NCBI GenBank assembly: GCA_963734725.1
Contig: CAVTIX010000014.1
Coordinates: 186,001-250,000, forward strand
Reading direction: 5' to 3'
Origin: DASXKD01 sp963734725
GTDB taxonomy: Bacteria; Actinomycetota; Actinomycetes; Streptosporangiales; Streptosporangiaceae
Length of the DNA: 64,000 bases
A program made the position numbers and the translations under genes. How positions within the stretch are numbered: the first letter of the stretch is position 1; each line of letters opens with the position of its first letter. Positions 17,652 to 26,460 of this stretch are shown piece by piece. Below the pieces are notes generated by a model that saw only the letters and a program-made list of their open reading frames with translations, ran no database searches and had not been told where the DNA came from.

Positions 17652-18535
17652 TGACGGTCGTTGAAGAGGCGGAGAAGGATTCTCTTATTCCGCCGCCACG
17701 GCGGAAGCGGTCGTTCCGGCCGCGCTACCCGGCGTGGCTGACGGCGCCGTCCTTTGTGTATTACGCCATCTTCTTCCTGGGGCCGATGGCGATCCTGGTG
17801 GCGTTCTCGCTGGCGACCCAGCGCGGGTTCGGCAGCCTCAGCTACGGGTTCGACATATCGCAGTACCGCCTGATCGGAAGCTCGCTGTACGTCACGATCT
17901 TCGTGCGCACGCTCGTGATGGCCTCGATCGGGTCACTGCTGACGATCGCGGTGGGCTATCCGCTCGCCTACTGGATGGCCCGCTACCTGACGACGTACAA
18001 ATTGCTGGCGCTGCTCCTGCTCATCGTGCCGTTCTGGACGTCTTTCCTGATCCGCACCTACGCGCTCAAGATCATCCTGGACCCGAAGGGCTATCTCGCC
18101 CGCGACCTCGGCATCAACATCCTGTACACCAAGTACGCGGTGGGCATGGGCTTGGTGTACAACTACCTGCCGTTGTTCATCCTTCCGGTGTTCGCCTCGC
18201 TGGAGCGGATGGACTGGTCGCTGATCGAGGCCGCCACCGACCTGGGGGCGCGCCCGTTCACGGCGTTCCGGGAGATCACGCTCCGGCTCACCTTGCCTGG
18301 CGTGGTTACCGGTGCCCTGCTGGTGTTCATCCCGATGACCGGCGAGTTCATCATCCCCGACATCTTGAGCGGGGGAAATTACGAGTTCGTGGGCAACGTC
18401 ATCGGCGATCAGTTCCAACAGGCCCAGAACCAGCCGTTCGGCTCGGCTTTGGCGATCGGCCTGATGGCGGTCCTGTCGGTGTTCGTCGTCGTGTACATCC
18501 TGTTCGCCAGGAAGGAGGAGCGCTTCGGTGGCTAG
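17651..18535 (+). CDS. potB: ABC importer permease, PotB type
   Basis: 294 residues with about six membrane segments. The EAA loop is EAATDLGARPFTAFREITLRLTLPGVVTG, the ATPase contact of binding-protein-dependent permeases. A Pro/Arg-rich cytoplasmic N-terminus precedes the first helix (FVYYAIFFLGPMAILVAFSLA). ATG overlaps the binding-protein stop by one base and its own 3' end overlaps the next gene by 8 bp, so translation is coupled. Confidence 0.92.
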   Translation: MTVVEEAEKDSLIPPPRRKRSFRPRYPAWLTAPSFVYYAIFFLGPMAILVAFSLATQRGFGSLSYGFDISQYRLIGSSLYVTIFVRTLVMASIGSLLTIAVGYPLAYWMARYLTTYKLLALLLLIVPFWTSFLIRTYALKIILDPKGYLARDLGINILYTKYAVGMGLVYNYLPLFILPVFASLERMDWSLIEAATDLGARPFTAFREITLRLTLPGVVTGALLVFIPMTGEFIIPDILSGGNYEFVGNVIGDQFQQAQNQPFGSALAIGLMAVLSVFVVVYILFARKEERFGG

Positions 18536-19448
18536 GCGCGTCAAGGCCAAGCACGGGTTCACCGCCTGGGCCGTGCTGGTGTACGCGTTCCTGTACCTGC
18601 CGATCCTGGTGATGGTGATCTTCGCGTTCAACAAACCGTCGGCTCCCGCGCTCGCCGCCTTCCACGGCGCCAACATCTGCAGCATCCCGCCCGCGCAGAT
18701 CGGCAACATCACGGTGTGGAACGGGTTCACGTCTTGCTGGTTCAGCGCAGGCCTGCACGACCCCACCTATATCCCGGCCATACTCGTCAGCCTGCAGATC
18801 GCCGCGGTGGCGTCTGTCATCTCCACCCTGCTGGGGCTGGGCGCGGCGCTGGCCCTGGCCCGGATGAGGCCGCGGCTCCGGGCGCCCTTTGACACCCTCG
18901 TGTACTTGACTCTCGTCGTTCCCGAGATCGTCATCGCCGTGGCTTTGCTCATCTTCTTCGTGCAGGCACGTAACTATGTGCACGCTTTCCCGGCGTTGGG
19001 GAAGGGCACGATCCTGCTCGGCCAGGTGGTTTTCAACGCCTCGGTGGCCATGCTGATTATCCGGGCCAGGTTCGTGGGGATGGGCGACTCGCTCGAAGAG
19101 GCTGCCTATGACCTCGGCTCGGGGCCGCTGGCGACGTTCCGGCAGGTGACGCTGCCCCGGCTGATGCCGGCCATCGTGGCCGCGTTCCTGCTGTCCATCA
19201 CCTTCTCGTTCGATGACTACATCGTGCCCGCGTTCACTAACGGCACCACCAACACCTGGCCGATCGTGCTGTTCTCGGCGGTGCGCTTCGGCCTCACCCC
19301 GGCGGTCAACGCCCTCGCCACGATCATGCTCGCCGCTACCGTCCTGGCGGTGACGATCACCGCCGTCATCCTGCGCCGCAGTCGCGTGCAAGCCACCCCC
19401 AGCCAGGAGCAAGCGCCGGGCCTGGACGCCGCCCTGGGGCTGCGGTAG
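18528..19448 (+). CDS. potC: ABC importer permease, PotC type
   Basis: 306 residues, second permease. EAA loop EEAAYDLGSGPLATFRQVTLPRLMPAI, then SFDDYIVPAFTNGTTNTWP, typical of PotC. GTG start with AAGGAGG, overlapping the previous gene by 8 bp. An external loop with three Cys (NICSIP, TSCWFSA) between helices 1 and 2 is longer than in E. coli PotC and might be disulphide-linked. Confidence 0.92.
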   Translation: MARRVKAKHGFTAWAVLVYAFLYLPILVMVIFAFNKPSAPALAAFHGANICSIPPAQIGNITVWNGFTSCWFSAGLHDPTYIPAILVSLQIAAVASVISTLLGLGAALALARMRPRLRAPFDTLVYLTLVVPEIVIAVALLIFFVQARNYVHAFPALGKGTILLGQVVFNASVAMLIIRARFVGMGDSLEEAAYDLGSGPLATFRQVTLPRLMPAIVAAFLLSITFSFDDYIVPAFTNGTTNTWPIVLFSAVRFGLTPAVNALATIMLAATVLAVTITAVILRRSRVQATPSQEQAPGLDAALGLR

Positions 19449-19473
19449 CAGGAGCTGGGCAAGGGCGGTAATC

Positions 19474-20748
19474 GTGGCTGAACTCCGTGATGCCGAGGTA
19501 ACGATCGTCGGCGGCGGCGCCATCGGGTGCGCCGTCGCGTACTGCCTGGCATGCGCGGGGTACCCCGACATCCAGATTCTTGAGCACGGTGAGCTCGCCG
19601 CCGCCACCTCCGGCCAGGCCGCGGGGCTGGTCGGGCAGGTCCGCAGCAGCCCGGAGCGGACCCGGCTGGCGATGGCGTCGGTCGCCATGTACTCGAGGAT
19701 CGAGCAGGAGACCGGCTACCCCGCGGACTGGCGGCAGACCGGAAGCATCCGCATCGCCATGACCGGGGAGCGGGTACGGGAGTTCCGGATGATGGCCGGC
19801 GTGGCGGCCGCCGCCGGGCTTGACGTGGAGTTCGTGGACCCCGGGCGGCTGGCCGAACTGTTTCCGCCGCTGGACGCCAGGCATGCCAAGGCCGCGTTGT
19901 GGTGCCCGACCGACGGCTACCTGCAGCCGCACAGCCTGGTGATGGCCTACGCGCGGGCCGCGCGCGACCGCGGGGTGACGATCGCCGCGCACACGACGGT
20001 CACCGGCATCGCCGTGACCCGCGGCGCGGTCACCGGGGTCCGCACCAGCAAGGGCAGCGCTGCCACGGACATGGTGATCAACGCGGCCGGGCCGTGGGCG
20101 GGCGCGGTGGCAGCGCTGGCCGGCATGGAACTGCCGATCGTGCCCGTCCGCCACGAGTACTTCGTCACCGTGCCGCAGGAAGGGTGGCATGGCGGCTTGC
20201 CGGTGCTCCGGATCCCGGACATCCGGATCTACGCCAGGGCGGAGGTCCAGGGCATCCTGTGCGGCGGCTGGGAAGCGGATGGGCGCAGCCTCGACCCTCG
20301 CGCGGTGGCGGTCGGGCAGCCGCTGGCCGTGTCTCCCGACTGGGAGGTCCTCTCGGGCTTCGCCACCGACTTCGCCCGGTTCATCCCGGCGGTCACCACG
20401 GCCGAGATCCGGGAGGTGTTTCGCGGGTACCCCGCGTTCTCACCCGATGGCCGGTTCATCGTCGGCCCGGCGCCGGGCATCCATGGTTTCGTGATGGCCG
20501 CGGCCTGCAACGCCCACGGGGTCTCCGGGTCGGCCGGCCTGGCGGAGAGCGTGCTGGAGAGCCTGCAACCGGACCCGTCGCCCTACATCCGCTCGCTCAG
20601 CCCGGCACGGTTCCTGCCGCGGGACTGGACCTGGGAATCCGCCCGCGACCGGGCCGAACTGATCTACGAGACGTACTACGAGCTGGCCGCCGCTGCCCAG
20701 GGCGGAACCGGCCGGGCCCAGGGTGAGCGGTTACCGGGCTCGCAATGA
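19474..20748 (+). CDS. FAD-dependent amine/amino-acid oxidase (DAO family)
   Basis: 424 residues. N-terminal FAD fold VTIVGGGAIGCAVAYCLACAG, then SGQAAGLVGQVRSSPERTRLA, MVINAAGPWAGAVAALAGMELPIVPVRHEYFVT (DAO family) and a C-terminal GFVMAAACNAHGVSGSAGLAE. Related to sarcosine, glycine and dimethylglycine oxidases. It lies 25 bp after the permease in the same direction, so it probably oxidises the amine the importer brings in (inference). GTG start with a weak site. It converges on the phosphotransferase gene, with 12 bp between the two stops. Confidence 0.88.
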   Translation: MAELRDAEVTIVGGGAIGCAVAYCLACAGYPDIQILEHGELAAATSGQAAGLVGQVRSSPERTRLAMASVAMYSRIEQETGYPADWRQTGSIRIAMTGERVREFRMMAGVAAAAGLDVEFVDPGRLAELFPPLDARHAKAALWCPTDGYLQPHSLVMAYARAARDRGVTIAAHTTVTGIAVTRGAVTGVRTSKGSAATDMVINAAGPWAGAVAALAGMELPIVPVRHEYFVTVPQEGWHGGLPVLRIPDIRIYARAEVQGILCGGWEADGRSLDPRAVAVGQPLAVSPDWEVLSGFATDFARFIPAVTTAEIREVFRGYPAFSPDGRFIVGPAPGIHGFVMAAACNAHGVSGSAGLAESVLESLQPDPSPYIRSLSPARFLPRDWTWESARDRAELIYETYYELAAAAQGGTGRAQGERLPGSQ

Positions 20749-20760
20749 CCGCGCCGCCGG

Positions 20761-22023
20761 TTACGGAGGCGGGGCCGGATCGAAGTACTTCGGGTTGGCG
20801 ACGGCGAGCTTGGCGGCGACGTGCTCGGCGAGCATGGCCTCGGGTGGGATCGCGCCGAGTTCAAGTTCCCGGGCCACAATGGCCAGGACGTTGGCGGCGA
20901 CGCGGGCGTGGAAAGCCAGCTGGCCGGTGCAGGCGGGCATGACCTGGCCGGTGAGATACTCCCTGACGGCCTCTAGCAGTTCGCTCGCCGTGGGCCGTCC
21001 GTGCGGGGCCGGGGCTGGCTGCGCGGCACCCGTGACACGTGGCCGGCGGGCCGCGGCTTGCGCCGCGGCATCCGGCGCGAGCAGGAGCAGCAGATCCCAT
21101 TCCTGCTCGCAGACCCGGCGCCCGACCGCGGCCAGCTCGACGGACCGGTGCGCGCCGGACAGGTGCGCCTGGGCCTGTTCCATGCAGATGACGCCCCAGC
21201 GCAGGGTGCCGAATATCTCCCACCAGCGCAGCTCGTCGGGGGTGATGTCGGCGCCTCCCGCAGCCCGGTATGCGGCCAGGAGCTCTTCCCGGCTGCCCAG
21301 CCCGGCGGCCGGCGCGTCGGCGCCGAACCGCCACGCCTTGACGCAGAACCAGCCGAGGTCCTCGGCCGGGTTGCCGGCGTGGACGAGTTCCCAGTCGACG
21401 ACGGCGCGCAGCGAGTCCGGGCCGACGATGAGATTGCCGAGCCGCAGGTCGCCGTGGACGATCACCGGCTGGCGGGTCAGCGGCAGGCCGGCCTCCAGTG
21501 TGCGCAGCGCCAGTTCGAAGACCGGACTGACCTGCTCAAATTCGGCGAGCTGCGCGCGCAGGCTGGCCAGCGGGTCCGCGGCGGGCAGCTGCCCGGGGAC
21601 CTTGAGCGCGTGCAGGCCGGCGGCGAACCCACCGACCTGGCGAACCAGCGCTTTCCGCGCTTGGCGGTAGGCGCCGTCGCGCAGGATGCGGCGGGCGATC
21701 GTCTCGCCGGCAACGCGCCGCATGACCAGGCCAGCCGTCCCCCACAGGGTCGGCTCGTCGGTGCTGAGCAGCACCTCCGGCACGGCGAGCCCGGCCGCCC
21801 GGGCCGCTTTGATGACGCGGGCTTCCCGGCTCATCGCGCCCGGCTCGCTGGGCCGCCCCGGAGGGTCGCGGCGCAGCACCAGCCCGGTGCGCGATCCGTC
21901 GGCGCCTACCGCGTCGAAGGACCATGTCTCCCGGGAGGCGCCGCCGGATAGTCGGGCCAGGCCCTCGATGGTGACCGTGCCGACGACGCCGCGCAACGCG
22001 GCGGCAAGAGTGCGTTCGTCCAT
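20761..22023 (-). CDS. Phosphotransferase (APH/ACAD10-like) with extra C-terminal domain
   Basis: 420 residues. N-terminal aminoglycoside-phosphotransferase fold: LSGGASRETWSF (nucleotide loop), VIVHGDLRLGNLIV (catalytic HGD-xxx-N), VVDWELVHAGNPAEDLGW (metal Asp). This is the kinase type linked to acyl-CoA dehydrogenases in ACAD10/11, which phosphorylate hydroxyacyl groups. After residue about 310, separated by an Ala/Pro linker, comes a helical domain (ASELLEAVREYLTGQVMPACTGQLAFHARVAANVL) of DUF6285 type. ATG overlaps the acyl-CoA dehydrogenase stop (TGATG), so the pair is coupled. Confidence 0.88.
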   Translation of the reverse strand: MDERTLAAALRGVVGTVTIEGLARLSGGASRETWSFDAVGADGSRTGLVLRRDPPGRPSEPGAMSREARVIKAARAAGLAVPEVLLSTDEPTLWGTAGLVMRRVAGETIARRILRDGAYRQARKALVRQVGGFAAGLHALKVPGQLPAADPLASLRAQLAEFEQVSPVFELALRTLEAGLPLTRQPVIVHGDLRLGNLIVGPDSLRAVVDWELVHAGNPAEDLGWFCVKAWRFGADAPAAGLGSREELLAAYRAAGGADITPDELRWWEIFGTLRWGVICMEQAQAHLSGAHRSVELAAVGRRVCEQEWDLLLLLAPDAAAQAAARRPRVTGAAQPAPAPHGRPTASELLEAVREYLTGQVMPACTGQLAFHARVAANVLAIVARELELGAIPPEAMLAEHVAAKLAVANPKYFDPAPPP

Positions 22024-23336
22024 CAATCCGTGGTCACGCCCTTGGGTGCGCGCTGGCGCATGTAACCGAACATGTACCCGGCCACCCGGCGCATCTGGAT
22101 CTCCTCGGTGCCCTCGGTGATCCGGTAGCGGCGGTGGTGCCGGTAGATGTGCTCGAACGGCTTGTGCCTGGAGTAGCCCAGCCCGCCGTGCACCTGCATC
22201 GCCCGGTCCGCGGCCTCGCAGCACAGCCGGTTCGCCCAGTAGTTGCACATGGACACCTTGTCGGAGGCGGAGAAAGGACCATAGGTGTCCATCAGCCAGG
22301 CGGTCTTGTGGATCAGCGCGCGCAGCATCTCGCACTGCGTCTGCAGCTCGACCAGCGGAAACTGGATCGCCTGGTTCGCGGCCAGCGGCTTGCCGAACGG
22401 CGTGCGGCCGATGGCGTAAGCCACGGACTCGTTGACGCAGTACTGGGCGGCCCCCAGGCTGGACGCGGCCTGCCGGATCCGGTTCTCGTTGAAGAAATGC
22501 TGCACCACCTGCAGCCCGCGCCCCTCGCCGCCGAAGACCGCGGTGTCCGGCACGCGGACGTCCCGGAGGGTGATGCGGGCGTGGTCGGTCGGCATGTTGA
22601 ACGTCCAGAGATACTCCTCGACGGTGAAACCGGGGGAGTCCACCGGGGTGAGGAACGCGGTGATCCCGTCCGCGTCGCCGGGGTGGCCACTGGTGCGGGC
22701 GAAGATGAGGTCATGCGACGCGGCGTGCACGCCGGTATTCCACGTCTTCTCCCCGTTGATGAACCAGTGACCCCCACCTCCGGCCCGCCTGCCCATTCCC
22801 CCTTCACTATTCCCCTTCACCCGCCGGGCGGTGGTCTCCATGAACGTGGCGTCCGAGCCGTGCGCGGGCTCGGTGATCCCGAACGCGAACCCCTTCCGCC
22901 CCGCCGCCAGTTCCTCGGTCCACTCCGCCCGCTGTTCGGGCGTCCCATAATGCAGCATTAGCAGCAGCCCGACGTTGTTGCCGACGATCATGTGCTCGTT
23001 CTGCAAGTCGCAATGCAGGCCAAGTCCCCGGCCCGCCAGGTGTTCGCGGATCACTGCCATGCCCAGGTTCGTGCCGTCCCTGCCCCCGTATTCGGCGGGA
23101 AAAGCGTACCGGTAATGCCCGGCGGCATCCGCCCGGCGCACCGCCTCGGCCAGCAGCGCCTCCCATTCCCGGCTGGGCAGGCCGCCGCGGTCCCAGTCCG
23201 TGCGGGCGTCTTCGCGCCGGTGATCGAAGAACCGGGCGTTGTCGCCGTGGCGCTCCAGCGGGCGGATCTGGAGTTCGATGAACTCATCCAGTTCCGCGAG
23301 GTAGGCGGCTAGATCGGCCGGAATCTCGAAGTCCAC
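22023..23336 (-). CDS. Acyl-CoA dehydrogenase
   Basis: 437 residues, FAD flavoenzyme. FGITEPAHGSDATFMETTARR (FAD/substrate region), ITAFLTPVDSPGFTVE, RIRQAASSLGAAQYCVNESVAYAIGRTPFGKPLAANQAIQ, AMQVHGGLGYSRHKPFEHIYRHHRRYRITEGTEEIQ. GTG start with a GGGGG site; an upstream ATG (23375) is possible. An odd Gly/Arg/Ser insert of about 14 residues (NSEGGMGRRAGGG) interrupts the strand before HWFINGEKTWN. The coupled kinase-like gene suggests hydroxyacyl-CoA breakdown of the ACAD10/11 kind (inference). Confidence 0.92.
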   Translation of the reverse strand: MDFEIPADLAAYLAELDEFIELQIRPLERHGDNARFFDHRREDARTDWDRGGLPSREWEALLAEAVRRADAAGHYRYAFPAEYGGRDGTNLGMAVIREHLAGRGLGLHCDLQNEHMIVGNNVGLLLMLHYGTPEQRAEWTEELAAGRKGFAFGITEPAHGSDATFMETTARRVKGNSEGGMGRRAGGGGHWFINGEKTWNTGVHAASHDLIFARTSGHPGDADGITAFLTPVDSPGFTVEEYLWTFNMPTDHARITLRDVRVPDTAVFGGEGRGLQVVQHFFNENRIRQAASSLGAAQYCVNESVAYAIGRTPFGKPLAANQAIQFPLVELQTQCEMLRALIHKTAWLMDTYGPFSASDKVSMCNYWANRLCCEAADRAMQVHGGLGYSRHKPFEHIYRHHRRYRITEGTEEIQMRRVAGYMFGYMRQRAPKGVTTD

Positions 23337-23466
23337 GTGTGCCCCCAACCAGTCGCCGGGCTCGTCACACGGCAAACTACGGCAGCAGCAGGCTCACATC
23401 CATATGTGGCGCAGGGAAGCACGGAGGCCGGGCGAGCGCCAGCCACGAACGTGCGAATTACTGACC

Positions 23467-23562
23467 GTGCCACTGGTCAACAACGGAGCGATCGAGTTTG
23501 CGCACCTCACCGATCCGATGGAGAACCGGTTCGGCATCTGGCGTCCCAAAGCCGCCCGCTAG
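23467..23562 (+). pseudogene. C-terminal stub of a VOC/glyoxalase-type protein
   Basis: The frame reads VPLVNNGAIEFAHLTDPMEN then RFGIWRPKAAR and stop. The DPxxNRFGIW ending is the last strand of a VOC (vicinal oxygen chelate) domain. Nothing of the rest of the domain is left upstream, so this is a 31-codon remnant. Confidence 0.5.
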
Positions 23563-23632
23563 CTCGTGCTACCACCGCCAGGTACTACCGTCTCGACAAG
23601 CGGTTGCAAACAACAACCGGAAGGAGCCGCCC

Positions 23633-23707
23633 GTGCTGAGGCAGGTCGCGGAGGGTGTGCTGATCCACGAGAGCGAGTTCTGCCAGAGCAACGCCGTTGT
23701 CGTGCGG
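23633..23707 (+). pseudogene. N-terminal stub of an MBL-fold hydrolase
   Basis: GTG with an intact AAGGAG site starts LRQVAEGVLIHESEFCQSNAV, the usual N-terminus of metallo-beta-lactamase-fold proteins (VAEGVLxHESEFCQSNAVVV). The match breaks after about 25 residues and the sequence runs into an MFS-transporter fragment in another frame, so a deletion fused two unrelated genes here. Confidence 0.6.
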
Positions 23708-24134
23708 CCATCTTCATCGCCATGGCGCCGGTCGCGGCGGCCGCGGTGATCTTGGTGCGCTGGCGGTTCCCACCTCCAAGGATCCGGACGCGGCAGCTGT
23801 TGACATCCCGGGCCTGGTCTTGTCGTCGGCAACCATGGCGTTGCTGGTGTTCACCATCATCGAGGCGCCGATCTACGGGTGGACAGCGGCGCGCACCGTG
23901 GCAGGCTTTGCCGTCTCGGCGGCCCTGCTGGCGGCGTTCATCGTGTGGGAGCGGCGTGCCCCGCACCCGATGCTGGAGGTGGGCCTGTTCCGCAACATGC
24001 GGTTCAGCGCGGCCAGCGGCGCGGTGACGGTGTCGTTCTTCACCCTGTTCGGCTTCATCTTCCTGATCACCCAGTATTTCCAGTTCGTCCGCGGCTACGG
24101 CCCGCTGTCCACCGGGGTCCGCTGGGCGGCCTAG
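23706..24134 (+). pseudogene. Internal fragment of a DHA2-family MFS exporter
   Basis: The middle of a 14-helix drug exporter: IFIAMAPVAAAAVILVRWR in one frame, then after a one-base shift near 23765 VPTSKDPDAAAVDIPGLVLS and later RRAPHPMLEVGLFRNMRFSA, then GFIFLITQYFQFVRGYGPLS before a premature TAG. Both ends of the transporter are gone. Confidence 0.75.
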
Positions 24135-24143
24135 CATCGGAGT

Positions 24144-24761
24144 GTGCGGGGATATCAGGCGCTGGGGGCCGGGCAGCGGTTGCCGGGCCGGGCGTTCACC
24201 GACCCTGAGCGGACGCTGGCGGACGTCGCGGTCATGGACGCGATGCTGGCGGGGCTGCGGGGCCGGGCGCGGTCGTGGGCGCGCGGGCCGGGTTCGGGGG
24301 AAGTGCTGGAGCATCCGGCGGCGGGCTTGCGGCACTGGCTGGTCGTGCCGCGCACCTGCGCGCTGCTGGCGGCGCGGCAAGTGATGGCGGTGGGGTTCTT
24401 CGGGGACCTGCGCCCGGAGGTGGACCACGCCGCGATCTACCAGCTCGAGGCCGACATCGTCGGGCGGTTGCCGCGGTACGCCGCGGCCGGGCTGCTGGCC
24501 TATTACGATGCCGAGCTGGACCGCGGCGTGCACGGGAATCTGGTGCTGTTCGGCGCGCCCGGGGTGCCGCCGGGCTGGCATGGTGATGGTGTTCATGCCC
24601 GCGCGGTCGCGCTGGCTCCGCATCACTACCGCTGCATCCGCCTGCACCGGGGCCTGATCGGCGGCCCGTTCGCGGGAACCAGCGGTATCGCCGTCGAGCG
24701 CACCCGGTACCTCGACTTCCGTAGCGAGCTCGCCTGGCGCGGGCTGCGCGTCATGGCCTAG
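24144..24761 (+). CDS. Hypothetical protein, family not recognised
   Basis: 205 residues from a GTG start without a clear ribosome site. Visible: GVHGNLVLFGAPGVPPGWHGDGVHARAVALAPHHYRCIRLHRG and a C-terminal VERTRYLDFRSELAWRGLRV. The His-rich centre with conserved-looking Tyr/Arg could be a metal or haem site, but this is a guess. No membrane segment. It begins 10 bp after the MFS remnant, so its native promoter may have been lost. Confidence 0.65.
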   Translation: MRGYQALGAGQRLPGRAFTDPERTLADVAVMDAMLAGLRGRARSWARGPGSGEVLEHPAAGLRHWLVVPRTCALLAARQVMAVGFFGDLRPEVDHAAIYQLEADIVGRLPRYAAAGLLAYYDAELDRGVHGNLVLFGAPGVPPGWHGDGVHARAVALAPHHYRCIRLHRGLIGGPFAGTSGIAVERTRYLDFRSELAWRGLRVMA

Positions 24762-24870
24762 CACACCCTGGTCTCCGCCCGTCGGCCATCAGCAGCCGTA
24801 GCGCCAGCCAGGCCAGCCAGCGATCCCGCCCGGCCTCCGATGCCCCTCCTCCCCTCGGTACCGCACGCTC

Positions 24871-25677
24871 TCATTCCGGAGGGGGCGGGTGCCGGCTCAG
24901 CCACGCGGCCCAGGTCGTCGTGCCGCGGCGGCCTTCGGGGCAGGTGAGGTCGCCGGCCGCGCGGGCGGCGGCGCGGGGGAGCGGCACAGGGAGGATCCGG
25001 CGCCGGAGCCCCCGGGCTGCCTGGTACTGCCCGGCGACCTCGCCCAAGCTCATGATGTCCGGTCCGCCGAAAGGCTGCCGGTCTCCGCCTGGCCCGTCCG
25101 CGACGCACCCGGCCACGTACGCCGCGAAGTCGCCCTCGTCCGCGGGCTGCATCGGCAGCTTGGCAGGCAGCGGCCAGACCGGAAGGCGCGCCATCCTCCC
25201 CAGCATCCGGTCCAGCAGCCAGTAGAACTGCGTCGATGGCACGATCGAGTGCGGCACGCCGGACTGGCGCACTAGGTCCTCGGCGGCGGCCTTGAGCCGC
25301 GAGTACGGCACGCGAGCGTGCCTGACGCCCACGATCGAGACGTACAGGAAATGCGCGACGCTGGCCTGCCCGGCGGCGCCGAGCAGCTGGCGGGTGCCGC
25401 CGATGTCCACCTCCGGCGGGCTGCGGACCAGGTCGGCCGGCCGGATCGTGCCACGTCTGGCGGCCGGCGAGAAGGTGGCGGCGTGGACGATGACCTCCGC
25501 ACCGGAGACCGCCTCGGTGATTCCCCGCCCGGTGGCGAGGTCACCCCGGATCCACTCGACCGCCGGGTCCTGGCCGGGCGTGCGGGCCAGGACGCGCACC
25601 TGATGGCCCTGGTCCTTCAGGAGGCTGACGATGTCCCGGCCCAGGTGCCCGGTGCCACCGGTGACGAGAATCCACAT
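24871..25677 (-). CDS. NmrA-like NAD(P)-binding protein (atypical SDR)
   Basis: 268 residues. Rossmann start ILVTGGTGHLGRDIVSLLKDQGHQVRVLAR with the TGxTGxxG motif of atypical short-chain dehydrogenases; VIVHAATFSP and the YSRLKAAAEDLVRQSGVPHSIV stretch (Tyr-x3-Lys). Likely a redox sensor or small ketone/isomer reductase. Strong GGAGGGG ahead of the ATG. Stand-alone gene. Confidence 0.85.
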   Translation of the reverse strand: MWILVTGGTGHLGRDIVSLLKDQGHQVRVLARTPGQDPAVEWIRGDLATGRGITEAVSGAEVIVHAATFSPAARRGTIRPADLVRSPPEVDIGGTRQLLGAAGQASVAHFLYVSIVGVRHARVPYSRLKAAAEDLVRQSGVPHSIVPSTQFYWLLDRMLGRMARLPVWPLPAKLPMQPADEGDFAAYVAGCVADGPGGDRQPFGGPDIMSLGEVAGQYQAARGLRRRILPVPLPRAAARAAGDLTCPEGRRGTTTWAAWLSRHPPPPE

Positions 25678-25882
25678 GCTCGTCCCCTCCTTCGGCTGGC
25701 GCTGCCCTCCCCATCATCCGCCCGGCCCGCGTTCCGGATGAGGGCGCCCCTGTGTCGATCTCGACTGTCCGCACCAAGACCATCTCGGCACGCCCGGCCC
25801 GGTCGCACCGGTGTGCGACCGGCGTGTCGTGGTGATCTTGGTCTAGGGAATGAAGAACGACGAACCCGGCCAGGATGGCCGC

Positions 25883-26216
25883 CTGTCCGAGGGCGAGGCC
25901 CTGCCACTCCGGGTGGACTTCTGTGGCACTGGGCCGGCCGCCGTTATCGAGGCGGTCCCAGGAGTGCCAGCCCCCACGGTCACCACCCATCTGGACCACC
26001 ACGGCCAAACCTGACCCGGCGGCGCGCCGATGGTCACGGCCATCGTCGCCGCCCTCTGGCCACGGGGACCAGCCCGGCACCGGGATACGCCCCAGTGACC
26101 TCCTCATCGGTGGCGCCCCAGCGCATGAGCCGAGGACGCACCCACGCTGCGTGAACAACCTCGGCTACTGCCATCCCGACCGCGACCCTAACCGCTGTCT
26201 TACGTCCAACCGTCAT
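25883..26216 (-). pseudogene. SRPBCC-family gene broken by two frameshifts
   Basis: From an ATG at 26216 the frame gives RPRLMRWGATDEEVTGAYPG then AGLVPVARGRRRWP and stop. The next piece (MAVTIGAPPGQVWPW) and the next (VQMGGDRGGWHSWDRLDNGG, VHPEWQGLALGQ) continue the same protein in the other two minus frames. These are the consecutive N-terminal blocks of an actinobacterial SRPBCC protein. The C-terminal part downstream is not recognisable. Confidence 0.75.
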
Positions 26217-26460
26217 ACAACAACCGTCGGAGGCTTCCCACAGCCTCGCAAGGGACGAACGTCACAACCGGCTGCCTGGCCAGGCGCCGGAGGGCTGACC
26301 AGTGTGCGGGCAGCGTCCCGCGGCAAAGACGACGGTCAGCCTGACACCCGCCCCGAGTCAGCGATCCGCGCGAAATTCTGGCCAAGAGCCAGGCGGGCGG
26401 GGCTGGGTGTCGGCCGTGGCTTGACGTCGGGTGTGGCCGGTGCCCGATAACCTCGCGGTC

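Noticed and set aside
22024..22335. N-terminal extension of the phosphotransferase frame upstream of 22023
   Set aside because: This part overlaps the acyl-CoA dehydrogenase and has no kinase features. The TGATG junction fixes the start.
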